Source: Aquatica leii (taxonomy: Eukaryota > Arthropoda > Insecta > Coleoptera > Lampyridae). From it: 64,000 nucleotides of DNA. Below the pieces are notes generated by a model. The model worked only from the letters and a program-made list of their open reading frames with translations. It was not told the DNA's origin and made no database searches. Within the stretch, counting starts at the first letter, position 1. Each line of letters starts with the position of its first letter. This document shows positions 1 to 10,610 of this stretch, piece after piece. The position numbers were made by a program, and so were the translations under genes. The stretch covers positions 230,290,532-230,354,531 of the forward strand of contig CM069432.1 of assembly GCA_035610365.1 (NCBI GenBank). The letters run 5' to 3'.

Positions 1-728
1 TTTAGTTTTTTTGGGACGCTTATTTATTTGAAGAAGGTCTTGATAATTAAAAATGTTAAACATATAAAAATATTTAATTTCTAAATGAAATAATTGAAGA
101 ATTTTCTTAATAAAAAAGTTAGGTTTTTACCAGATTACTCTGTTATTAAATTTTACTTAATTTTTTTACGTTTCTAGTAAATAAACTATGTGACTTAAGA
201 CCTAACAACATTTAAATGTTTTATTTGTTTTAGTTTGCTCTGTGATTTGATTTGTTTTGTACAAATTCAATATTTTTATCATATATCTTAATGTAACTTT
301 AGTTGTAGTTGTTTTCATAAGTTCATATTTGGGCATTTTATATATGAACTGTTTTGCTGGAGATCGTTACAAAAAAATTGTAATTATTTAATGATTGCTT
401 AATAAATTACGTAAAAATTAAATATAGGTTTAATAACGACAGACGCAAATAAGAAAAACTGACTGTTAAGATAAAGACAAACTATCGGCTCATTTACCTT
501 CTTTTACCCGAAGTGCAAAAGAATTATGTAGGCAGATAAAGATTTAAGTAAACAATAGTATTATTGAAAGAATTTTTCGTTTGTAAAATCAAGCACTTTG
601 TATTGCAGTTACTTCAGTCGGTAGTCATCAAGTACTTATGTTAGTTTCGTTTCTACGTGTTGATGTAATTTTGTTTATTATTGTGTCTGAATTTATTGTT
701 ATTTTTATTTATAATATATACCCTTTTG
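1..728. other. AT-rich sequence with no recognised gene
   Basis: This stretch is AT-rich with frequent stops in all frames, and I recognise no protein similarity in it. It ends at the left terminus of a hAT element. If the Mutator-like gene downstream had a 5' exon or promoter, it would have been here, but I see none. Confidence 0.5.
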
Positions 729-3700
729 CAGTGCCGTCGCGTGGTTAGTTGGCGCCCGGGGCGAGAGTTCGTCAGCCCCCCCCCCCTCTCCACCACCAAC
801 TCGATCTTTCACCCATCCGCCCATCCATTATTAAACCTATTATCCTTTATTAAAACCTTTTGTGTATTTGAAAACACCAAAACACCCAAATGGTTGCCAG
901 TTACCTTTCAAGTTTTAAGAATACCAGAGTCAGGAATAAAAAAAGCAATTAAAAATTATTTAAAACATTAAAACAGTACATACATTTTATAAAATATAGT
1001 TAAGAGAATCACGATAAAAGGTATACATTAAACACTAAAAAACATTCGTCTGGCTTTTGCACAAGTAAATGTCGTAACTATTTTATTGAAGTCTATATTT
1101 CGTGCCTCGTCGTTTTCAATTGACAGGATGGCCAAAGTATTCAGTCTTTCTTGGGACATAGTTAGGCGCAAATATGTCTTTATGAGTTTTAGCTTACTAA
1201 AGCTACGTTCCGCATTTGCAACTGTCACTGGTGTAGTTAACAACACTCTTAGTGCACTCCACAGATTCATAAATAAGTCTTTGCTGCCGGTTTTCTTGAT
1301 TGATCGCAACACGTCAATAGGTTGAACTTCTGGTTCATTTAGCTCTAAGATGGAAATCACATGTTGCAGTTCACAAAAAAGTTGATATCCGAAACACCGT
1401 CAGTATTCTTTAAGTGGGATTCCAGTTTCAAACAACTTTGTTTTAAGTCACCTTTTTCTGGAAGTTTAGCCACTTTATATAAAAAACCCCATTGTGAACT
1501 ATGATTGTTAATTGCAGTTGACATACTTTTAAGTGAGGTTGAAACCGTATCCACTAAGGGATAAAAGACCTCTCTGTTGAATGTGTCTTCTGCAGATGTA
1601 ATTACTTCATCACCACTTTCATACGAAAAGATACGCGTCTTTTTGCAAATTATTTTTTCTGGGAAGACTGGTTGTATTTCAAGCTGTTCTGCAATATGTT
1701 TGGCTGAAATTACTGCGTTGGTGAATCCAGTTATTACAAATTTGTCTAGAAAGTCCAAGCAATTATTCAACTTTTTCACAGCATCACTAACGTCTTTAGC
1801 TTTCCCTTGAAGACTTTTACTGATGATATTGATTTCAAAGAGCAAATCATGCCATAATAGTAAGCATACTAAGAAAGAAAAGTCTTCTATATGTTTGGCT
1901 AAGAAATAAGCCTCGCTTGCTGTCTGAGGATCGTCCGTTTTTTCACTTAATTCGATCAGAGCATCCCGGACTTCAACGTATTGGTAGCGAACAGTTTGAA
2001 CCGCAGATATTCGGGCTTCCCATCTTGCTCTCACATACTTGCTTTACCGTGAGATTCTTGACATATTCACTGATGATACACCAGCGCATTGTAGAGCCTG
2101 CAAATATTGTATCAATACGCTGGAGAATTCTAAACAGAAACGTAGATTTGACCGAGGATTTCGCTTCATCGGAAATTAAGAGGTTAAGACTATAGCATCC
2201 ACAAGTTATGAAAAAAGCCAGAGGGAAATCTGTTAGCACACGAGCTTAAACTCCTTTGTGGATTCCTGCCATGTTGGCGCCATTATCATAGCCCTGTCCC
2301 CGACAGTCTTTCATGTTTAGACCGCATTTGGCAATTTCCTTAAATATCAGGTCAGAGACAGAGCTTCTCGGGTGGTTTCTTCTGCCACCTAATATGCTAT
2401 GAAGCTTTCCTCTATGTTAATATCATCACCTTCTTCACTAACATAGCGAATCGTTAGAGATGTTTGCTCTTTATGGCTGATATCGGGAGTGCAGTCAAAA
2501 ATAACAGAAAAATATTTGACAGTTTTTATTTTCTTGATGATGCTCTCCTTTACTTTACTACATAACATGTTAATAATCTCATTTTGAATCGATACACTTA
2601 ACAAATGAAACTTAGTTTATCGGTTAGTTACTTTGCGTAAGTGTTCCAATAAAACTGCATCAAACTTCCCCAACAGTTGTACAAGTTGCCATTGTTTTTT
2701 TGTAAATACCTTTGAAGATGAGCCTCGAAATGCTGTTATTTTTTGCCAAATACAAAGTGATTTTGACCAACCGTCTTAACACCTCTTCTGAGCGCTGTGT
2801 TTCAGTATTGATTTGACTAATAATTACTTGATTTATCGAAGTACCCCCTTTAAGTCTACTTTCCGCCGTGGCCACCTGGTTCATGTATTTAAAGTGATCC
2901 GGTGATAGTTCATGAGATTTAGACCTATCAGTCATGTGTTTTTAGTCATTAAAACCCATTTTATGACCGAAGTGTAATTTTGAGGATGGGTCGAAAAGCC
3001 TACAGCAAAAACAGTACGCCGAATCATTTTGTTCAGAATAAACTAACCATCGTCTTAGTATTTTTTCAGCGTTTTCAGCGAAACGGAATGGAAAACAATT
3101 TGAAAAATGATTGTTTTTAGATTTTTTTGGGTACTGATCATTTTCTATGGAAAATCGCAACCAGAAGGACCTTTCAAAATAAGGTCATTGCGCTGCTCAG
3201 TAAGGATGAGCTCTGGCCATGTTCCTAGATCCCTAGACAAAGCCAACGTGGTGTCCTTGTCAATATCAGACGTTAAAAGTTAAATTTACCACTTGTATCT
3301 TCAATGTTTGTATTTTGTAATTTTTTCGCCAGTCCCTTGAAAACTGGTACTTGGCACTGGCAGGTCACATACGGTAACGGCCTCTGGGGCTGGTGTTGAA
3401 GACGAAGTATTGAAAAAATTAGTTAGTTTTAGCACTTTTGATAGTAACGTTTCACGAGCTAATTCACTTTCCTTATTTAATTTTCGCCGTTGAGCTCCCG
3501 ATAACTTTTTCGACATTCTGAGTGACAGACTCAGACTGGCAGTGGCCTGTGGCGGTGGCAGGTGGATGCGACTCGCATCATGCAAAGTATAAGAGGGGCG
3601 CCGGGCGCAAGAGGGGTAATGGCAGGAGTTTGGTAAGGGGGAGATGTAAGGTGAGATCATTGTCTCAAGGTCGGGTGAAACAAAAATAGAACAACGGCCA

Positions 3701-3854
3701 GCGCTTCACGGCAGCGTGTGTGTGTCAGATAACTTATAACATACAAAGCTATATTAGTGTCATATATTTATTTTTTTAATGCATGCAACGCATTATTCGA
3801 AATTGCTTTACAAAATACGCTCGCGGCGCCCCCCTGGACGCGGCGCCCGGGGCG
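729..3854 (-). mobile_element. hAT transposon, ZMYM1-like type, degenerate
   Basis: The left terminus starts with CAGTGCCGTCGCGTGG, followed by a GC-rich block with GGCGCCCGGGGCG near 751-763. The same GC-rich block recurs at about 3842-3854 after GCTCGCGGCGCCCCCCTGG. These match the subterminal style of ZMYM-type hAT elements. The right side stops at this block and lacks the counterpart of the outer CAGTGCCGTCGCG, so that end looks truncated. No 8-bp target duplication is visible (CCCTTTTG on the left, ATTGGAAA on the right). The body encodes a broken transposase on the minus strand. The element abuts the N-terminal part of a Mutator-like gene and probably inserted into it. Confidence 0.75.
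1028..3516 (-). pseudogene. hAT transposase (TTF zinc finger, DUF4371, dimerisation domain), broken
   Basis: This is a cut-and-paste DNA transposase relic. On the minus strand the order is: an N-terminal start MSKKLSGAQRRK (ATG at 3516-3514), a lysine-rich linker, a TTF-type zinc finger with RWLVYSEQNDSAYCFCCRLF (about 2980-3060), a DUF4371/RNase H-like part with YFSVIFDCTPDISHKEQTSL (about 2450-2530), and the C-terminal hAT dimerisation helix with VTVANAERSFSKLKLIKTYL (about 1170-1230). The pieces fall in several frames separated by stops and frameshifts at about 3170-3300, 2940, 2610-2660, 2240-2390, 2000 and 1360. It therefore cannot encode one protein as read. The family is known as ZMYM1-like or zinc-finger MYM-type proteins in insect annotations. 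Loss of function is clear; the domain calls are confident. Confidence 0.85.
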
Positions 3855-4076
3855 ATTGGAAATCGAATTGACAAATGGCCAGAGTTGTTCAATAATACAA
3901 AAGTTTTGCATGGAAAGCGGATTGTAGACATTAGTTATTTTATTGAACAAATAAAAAAACTTGCAGTGCATGATTTACAGAGCACAATAGGTAAAATGAA
4001 TTTCATTAAAGAATCCCGACGGTCTGGTATCTCTAATTTAATTCTACTGCGAAAGTGTAATAAGACGAGGACAATA
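3855..4076 (+). pseudogene. Mutator-like (MULE) transposase gene, N-terminal piece (1 of 3)
   Basis: The plus-strand reading from about 3855 to 4076 includes WPELFNNTKVLHGKRIVDIS and YFIEQIKKL. This is the conserved start of the Mutator-like transposase domain found in many multi-copy arthropod genes. It ends exactly at the TA target of the pogo-like element that starts at 4077. The protein resumes at 8029 on the other side of that element. The beginning of the gene is missing because the hAT element lies immediately upstream. The piece is open but can no longer be joined to its continuation. Confidence 0.75.
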
Positions 4077-4352
4077 ACGTAATAGCACCGAATACCGACC
4101 ACTTAGATACCGAAAAGTCAATAACGTGTAAAAGATTGATTTTAAATCATTATAAATAAAAATTAGACATTTAACTCAGTTATTATCAATGTTTAATTCC
4201 TAGAAATGCAAAATATGTATCGATAAAACTATTTATTCACACAAAATTATCTATTTTGAAAATGCAATTCAATAATTGTCTAAAGTCCCCGTTTTCCGTC
4301 CATGTTAATGTTTTTTTCCTAATACCGTCCATTAGGGCGCCGCTATCCGACC
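4077..4352. repeat. left terminal inverted repeat and subterminal CCGTCC repeats of the pogo-like element
   Basis: After the terminal ACGTAATAGCACCGAA come related short motifs: ATACCGACC (4092-4100), TTCCGTCC (4294-4301), ATACCGTCC (4322-4330) and ATCCGACC (4345-4352). The consensus is roughly ATACCGTCC. Repeated subterminal motifs in DNA transposons usually serve as transposase-binding sites; that role here is inferred. Confidence 0.65.
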
Positions 4353-4493
4353 TATTCATTTACATTGTATTTTCGGGTCGTAATTATTGAATTGCGAGAG
4401 AAGAAACAGTACAAAAAAAAATTTTTATTGTCAAATAAATAGTACATTCTACATAAAATATAGAGTAAGAACTACCTTAAAAAAATTAATTGC

Positions 4494-7081
4494 TCAGTGT
4501 TTCTTCAGATCGTCAATTTCTGGAATGTTGTAAGCACCTCTTTTAGTTACCGGTGTAGGTATTTTAATCTTACATATAACGTCAGCAAAAACGTAATCTA
4601 GAATGTCATCTTTATTTGGCCATTTCCAGAAATTTCCACTTTCAGCCATAGTTTTCACTTTCAAACCATCAGAACATTGCTCCAAGACTCTGCCAGGAAA
4701 ATATTGGTGATCGTATCTGACTATAACAAAATCATCTTTAGAATATTCTCTCATATTTTCTTTATTATTATCGCAATTATTGTCTTTATTATTATTTTGA
4801 TTAACATCTTTATTATTAGCTTCCGTAATATGTTTGTTCCTGCTGTTAATGTCTGGTTTTTTGTTTACGACTTTACTTGTTCTTTTTACTAGTTTGTTTT
4901 TTATTTTTTCTTTCCTTATTCGAATACGTTCACGTTTTTCAGTATCTTTTTCCTCTTTTTCCTTTTTAACTCTTCGTTGATGTTCGATAAATTCATCACT
5001 TGTTGCTACTGTAGGGTAGATCTTTGATTTTTTATTTGTGCCTGCTGTTTTATCAATTTTTGTTTTTACAGTTGATTCTGGCCAATAGAAAGCATTTTTA
5101 AAAGGGGTTGGAAAAGTGTTTTTATTCTCTGCTGAACTAGTAAGCATTTCTTTGTGTGGAGTGGTTTGTTGGTCTATCCTTCCATCAGAATAGGCTGAAA
5201 CTGAGGCGTTATTCTTTGATGGACTGTTATAAAGAGTTCTGCCTTCTATCTGTGTAGTTTCATCCTGATATATTATTGGATTTCTGCTTTCTGAAATTTG
5301 AATCTCTATATTCTCGCATACTGTATCCGGAGTTGTTAAGGAATGGGGTAGTAGTGAAGTCATATTTTTTGGAAATGATGAGGAAAGAAAGCCGTTTTTT
5401 GGTGGACTGTTAGAACTAGTTCTGATTTCTTTTTCTTTAATTTGATATTCACGTGTTAATCGGTTTATATTGTCTGAAAAGTTATCCCCTGTTTCTTCGC
5501 ATACATTGTCCGGAACTGATGTTGGTGTAGGTATTGGTGAAATAGGCTTTTCAGGACATGAAGGAACTAAAATAACTACGCCATCTGCGTCTACTGTGGC
5601 TTCTAATGTGGAATTAAACCAAAAATGTTCGTTGAATGGGATATCACAAATAGTCTGACTGGTATCATTGCTAGGTAAGTTGTTCTCTAAAGTGGTATCA
5701 TGGGTGACGTTTTGTGGATCAAGACTCTTCCAGAAGTCATACAGTGCAACATATTTTTCTTCCAATTGAGACGCTGAAGCAACAACTCTAAAGCTGTTAA
5801 CAATTTCTTGATTTAAACGTATTTCCAATTCATGCAGTAACTCTGAATTAGACAATTTAGAGATTTTTGTTTTTGTTACTTGAGTCATATTATCATTAGA
5901 ATCCTTCTGTTCCATAGGTTTTAGCAATTTTGTAAAATCAATACTGTTCTCGTTGAAGGGAAAGAGTCCACATGTACGAAAAGCATTTTTTATTGTCGAT
6001 TGGGAAATCGTGGCTTTGAAAGTGTTGTCTAGCAATTTTGCAAACTCTGCCCGTTGTTTTTTTCCGTTGTTTTCCATACGCCACTGTCGAACATCTTTAC
6101 GCCAACAGTTTTTAATGGGATAAAAAATACCAACGTCTAATGGTTGTAAACGGTGAGTAGCGTTGGGATAAAGTGCTATTAAAATAATGGCTTTTTCTTT
6201 ACAAAATTCACTAATCGACAGATTTATGTGAGAGGAATGCCCATCTAAGAATAATATAACTGGCAATGGAATATTATTTATTTCTACCCAGGGAAAAAAC
6301 ACATTTGCGACATATTCATAGAAGGTTTCACTTGTCATCCAACCAGATTCAGAGTGTCCAACGCCCCATTGCTTTGGCATTTGCTTTATTATAGCTGACG
6401 GAACATACCTTTTGTAAAGATAGAGAACTAGAGATGGAGGTAAAGATCCATTGGCTCCTACAGTAAGCCAGGCTGTTAAGCATTCTTTCTCGTCATTTGC
6501 AATTCGATTGTAAACCTTTTTAGAACTTCTTCTGACCAGCACTTCCTTTCTTGAGGAGACAAGTTAAAAATTTTGCTAGGATCTTGAAGAACGAGTAACA
6601 GATCATTTTAGAACATATAATGTCAAACCTGTAAAAACCAATGTCTTATATTTTCTTCCGTAACAGCTGCTCTACAAGAAGATAAAGATTGTGGAACTCG
6701 TTTTGATATTTCTGGATGACGAGCAAGAAAACCATTGTACCATTTTTTACCAGGTATATTATTTTTAAATGGATTTTCACGTTTTAAGTTTTGAATTAAT
6801 TTTGAGACAGAGTCGACAAGTTGAGATCTTGTTACAGGAAAACCCAAGTTGCCCATTTCTATTATCCATTTTATAATTAAGTTTTCTTCTGAGTTTGTTA
6901 AAACTGTTGGACCACCAACATTGCCTGGGTTTTTATACCTATCTTTCATAGTGTCTATCAAAGTACTTTTTGGTACATTGTATGTTTTGGAGGCTTGTCG
7001 AATACTTAATCCGTTAGAATTAATATCTTCTATAGCTTTTGTTATATTTTCTGGAGGATATTTCATTCGTTTTTTATTCAT
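4494..7081 (-). pseudogene. pogo-like transposase (psq HTH + DDE_1 + C-terminal module), broken
   Basis: This is a cut-and-paste transposase relic. I take the start at 7081 (MNKKRMKYPPENITKAIEDI), because sequence upstream translates terminal-repeat DNA and a good splice acceptor (TCTTTTCTTTTCAG) sits just before it. Domains in order are a psq-type helix-turn-helix (SIRQASKTYNVPKSTLIDTM), a second HTH ending RHPEISKRVPQSLSS, then a DDE_1 core with ILFLDGHSSHIN and THRLQPLDVGIFYPIKN carrying the second and third acids. A long Asn/Lys-rich linker and an about 80-residue C-terminal module (YFPGRVLEQ, SGNFWKWPNKDDILDY, TKRGAYNIPE) follow. It is damaged between about 6543 and 6625: two in-frame stops, loss of the conserved DET-containing segment with the first catalytic acid, and a one-base frameshift. 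An AATAAA signal lies beyond the stop at 4429-4424. It is inactive as read. Confidence 0.88.
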
Positions 7082-7576
7082 CTTTATGTAATTATTTAAC
7101 TGAAAAGAAAAGATAACACTTTGTAAGTTATTTTTTGTTATGACGGATAAAGGAATTCTATGTACCTCTATCCGCCCACCCCGGTCGGATTTAGGTCGGA
7201 GGAGCCCTCTATCCGTCTCGTTGCTTTTATGTAGTATTTTCAATATCAAACTAACTTTTTTTTAAATCTATTTACGAAAAAGGACTACAGAAAAGAAGTA
7301 CCCACAGAGGGTTTATACATATATAATCTTTTTTACGCTTAACTAATCACATTTTAAAAAAAAGTTAGCCTTTCAAAAGTTGATTTTTAAATTAATAGTT
7401 CAATAAAATCTAATATATAACATGAATATTCTAGAAACGGGTCATATATAGAGTAGGTCGGATTCACGTTTTTGAACAGAACCAAGTGTATAGTATATTC
7501 AACTTGAACTAGAACGTATAAGATTAGCAAACATTATATTTTAACATTATTAGAACTAAAGAAGTGAATGCCCCGT

Positions 7577-8028
7577 TACCGTCCGGTAGGACGGTATTGG
7601 GAATTTGCTTAGTTTGAATATAACCTTATTCCGTCCACTTTAATTTTGACAATAAAACCCTAGTATACAATATTAATCACAAATTCAACTGTAATTTTTA
7701 ATAAATTAAATGTACACTTTTATGATAAAAACGTTAATACATACCTGTTAAATGTATGTTAAATAAATAACACAATGTCAATATTTATTGCTGTTGAGAA
7801 TTTTAAACACTCTTAGAGCTAGAAAACGTATGATGCGATAGAAACGAACTGAATTGTACAGACGTAAATGACCGTTAGTGATGCATTCTATGACAAAAGG
7901 ATAGGTGGGGATATTGGTTGTGATAAACTGTCATGAGATGTTCAAATTGGAGACAATACGAAGAAATATAATAAGTTTTCTGCAATGGACGGAATCAGGA
8001 TAGCGGACGGATTTCGGTGCTATTGCGT
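7577..8028. repeat. right terminal inverted repeat and subterminal CCGTCC repeats of the pogo-like element
   Basis: The right end mirrors the left. TACCGTCC (7577-7584) faces an inverted GGACGGTA (7589-7596), then TTCCGTCC (7629-7636), and two inverted copies at about 7987-7995 and 8003-8012 before the terminal repeat. A further cluster of the same motif, with GGTCGGATT and TATCCGTC, lies at about 7142-7218, just upstream of the transposase start, where it could overlap the promoter. That placement would let transposase binding affect its own transcription, but this is inference. Confidence 0.6.
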
Positions 8029-9539
8029 TATACCCATCCTGACAATAATGATTCTTCTCAAGACGTAAACGAATCTTTTGTATGGGAAGCCTAAGTATTG
8101 GAATCGGATTTGCACAGTTGCAAGAATCTTTGGCGGTTCCGAGTTCCGAGTATGGCTCGAAACACTTTTTCGAAGTGTGAAGCAATCGTCAGAAAAAAAT
8201 GGCAAAACGAACTATGTCAACAGATGAAAAGGGCAGCTGAAGAGCGTCAGATGGCAAGATCCGATGGTAACTTAGATAACGGAATACCTTATATTACTGT
8301 AATAGTTGATGGGGGATGGGCAAAACGGTCCTATGGACATAGTTACTCATCCATGTTAGGTGTTGTATGTATTATTGGTGCAAAGACAAAGAAAATTGTG
8401 TTTCTTGGCGTTCGAAATAAATTTTGTTATGCATGTACTATTCAATGTAGCAAAAGTAAACATGTATGTTTTATTAAATACAAAGGATCGCCAACAGGAC
8501 TGGAACAGACCATAATAGTTGAAGGTTTTAATCGCAGCAAATTTGATCATAACTTACGTTATAAATATATGATAGGTGGCGGTGACTCAAGCGTATACGC
8601 TAAATAATATGGGGTATCTTATGGACGTTCTGTATGCAAGTTAGAGTGTGCCAATCATGTAACAAGAGCGTTTACGTCTAATTTGCATAAAATTGTAGCT
8701 AAAACCAACTTCAATATTGAAGCACGTCGTATAGTCAACACTAGAATTTCACGGTTTTCTATAAACGTTCGAACAGCAATTTCCCAATGCAATAATATAC
8801 AATTACTTACAGAAAGAAACTTACGAAACCTTCCTTATCATATATTCGGGTTTCAGGATAATTGTAGAAATGAAGTGTGTAAAAGAAACTATCAGGAAAA
8901 GAAAATTTTGTGGAATTGCTGAAACAAGCAAGTGTATTTGAAGAAATAGAAAAAAAGTGTACAAAACATTATAAGAAAAGAAAAACGATTCCAAAAAAAC
9001 GTTACCACTAATTACGCAGAAAGATACATGTCATTAATAACAAAATTTTCTGGAGAAAAAAGAGTCAACTATACCACAGGAGGATCTTACCAAAAAAGAT
9101 GCGTAGGTGCAGCGTTAGCATTCAACTTAGGTTCATCGTAGCACGTATCTATAATTAATTCAAAAACGCAATTAAAGTCCCTCTGTCAGAAACGCGAAAA
9201 TTTTTGTCGTTTAAAACAAAAGCAACGCCTAGAAAGAAAACAATGAAACGTCAAAAGTGTAATACAGACTGCGATGAAGATTATGGACCTTATGCATAGT
9301 AAGCATTTCCAGATGTAAATGAAGTAGAACTACAAAATAAAATAAAGCAAAAGTTGCAGAAACTACAAAATGATTGTTTACGATAAAAAGAAATTGCAAG
9401 ACTGACCGTCGGTCAAAATTTGAATCTGCTGTGCTATGATATAAGAAGAGATCGTGTAATAGCTTCGTGGTTTGGTACCATTTGTTTAAGAAGATCAACC
9501 ACCTCTTGTCATGGATTAATTAAGCAATTATTATATTTA
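8029..9539 (+). pseudogene. Mutator-like transposase gene, catalytic middle piece (2 of 3)
   Basis: The reading resumes at 8029 with HPDNNDSSQDVNESFVW, shifts frame, and continues with VPSMARNTFSKCEAIVRKKW. The hallmark Mutator-like stretch ITVIVDGGWAKRSYGHSYSS contains the first acidic residue (about 8305-8365). A Cys/His stretch (FCYACTIQC, KHVCFIKYKGS) and IIVEGFNRSKFDHNLRYKYM follow. The segment written GDGDSSVY in relatives reads IGGGDSSVYAK here, so one conserved acid is lost. Further pieces (VCKLECANHVTRAFTSNLHK; YMSLITKFSGEKRVNYTTGG) run on with stops at about 8605, 8920, 9140 and 9300. It ends at the TTA target of the Harbinger element (9537-9539). Many frameshifts make it a clear pseudogene. 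Confidence 0.82.
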
Positions 9540-9707
9540 GGCCCACTTGTATAGTGCAAGTTTAATTTTGAGTTTAGTAAAACCTTGTTTAACTTATAAA
9601 CTAGGTTTAAAATTAAAAGTCTTGTACAAATCCAGTTTAACCGTTGATTAAGAAAACTACAGTTTAGTAGTAATTTATATGGTTGGTATTTCAATTTCTA
9701 ATAAATT

Positions 9708-10534
9708 TTGTTTTATGCAGCAATTAAGTTGGAACTACCGTTAAAAATTAGAATTGTTTTGTTGTGGAATAACCAGGTAACATTAACATTAACGACAAAC
9801 AAAATGAAAACTTCAGCTTGGAATGACTTAACAAAAGAATACAATTGCACCAGTGGGGAAACCTATAAGGACATGCGTACCTTAAAAAACAAATATGAAA
9901 ACTTAAAAAAATACAGCAAAAAAAAATTGTATTGGAGAGACAGTGTTCCAAGAGAACAAGGGGTGGTCTACCAAAAATTACTGTTGTTGATGAACAAATC
10001 AAAGAGAGATTTTGAGTAGTCAATTATCAGGATTTGAATAACGATTTGATGAGTGAAGGTGAAAGATATGAATGTTTTAAATCTGATGAAGCAAAGCAAT
10101 TCCAAGTTCGTAATTCTTGTTTTTGCTTGAATAGATACAAATTCATATATTTTTGCAAGACCATCTAATCAAAGAACTATTGAAAAAAGCAAAGACTGGG
10201 GTGATTATACCCCGGAAATGCTTTGTGAACAGATATCAGCTACGTTACGGAAAAGAAAATTTGATGCAAAAGGTGGGTTTTAAAATATTAATTTAAAACA
10301 TTGAATAATTGTTTATTTTTTTTTATAGAAATAAACATTTCTGGAAAAGCAAAGCAAGCACGAACACCCGCAAAGGATAAAATATCTGCATAGGTTCAAA
10401 CAAAAATGCAGCTGACTGAATTGCAAAAATCATGTTTTCAAAAAGAACATGAATGTAGGCTACTTATAATAAAGCAAGAGTCTCAAAAAAAATTGAAATT
10501 ATGGAGAAACAATCTTTTAAAAGAATTGAATTGA
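9708..10534 (+). pseudogene. Harbinger Myb/SANT-like DNA-binding protein, broken
   Basis: This would be the DNA-binding partner that delivers the Harbinger nuclease to element ends. The open part (9708-10019) has a trihelix Myb/SANT-like motif, WNDLTKEYNCTSGETYKDMR then TLKNKYENLKKYSKKKL. Further plus-strand pieces continue in other frames through 10534, with an apparent intron whose acceptor TTTTTTTTATAG lies at about 10328. A C-terminal charged coiled stretch (KEHECRLLIIKQESQKKLKL) ends with a stop at 10532-10534. Stops and frameshifts after 10019 break it. The true start is uncertain: the first methionine of the open frame precedes residues unlike the family, and the domain probably begins near 9800. 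Confidence 0.65.
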
Positions 10535-10610
10535 TGAAGTGTAAATGTAAAAAATAAAATGATAGCATAATGTATAATATATTTAGTTCAAACACATTTA
10601 TTGAATTTAA

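Larger units (their letters stand above)
4077..8028 (-). mobile_element. pogo-like (Tc1/mariner superfamily) transposon with TA target duplication
   Basis: Both ends carry inverted copies of ACG(T/C)AATAGCACCGAA: the left from 4077, the right ending at 8028. TA lies directly outside on both sides (4075-4076 and 8029-8030), the target duplication expected for this superfamily. The 3952-bp element splits a Mutator-like transposase gene whose reading resumes at 8029. Subterminal regions hold many copies of a CCGTCC-type motif. It encodes one degenerate DDE_1 transposase on the minus strand. Confidence 0.88.

Noticed and set aside
721..728. CCCTTTTG as an 8-bp hAT target duplication
   Set aside because: No matching copy follows the right GC-rich block at 3854. 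That end is probably truncated.
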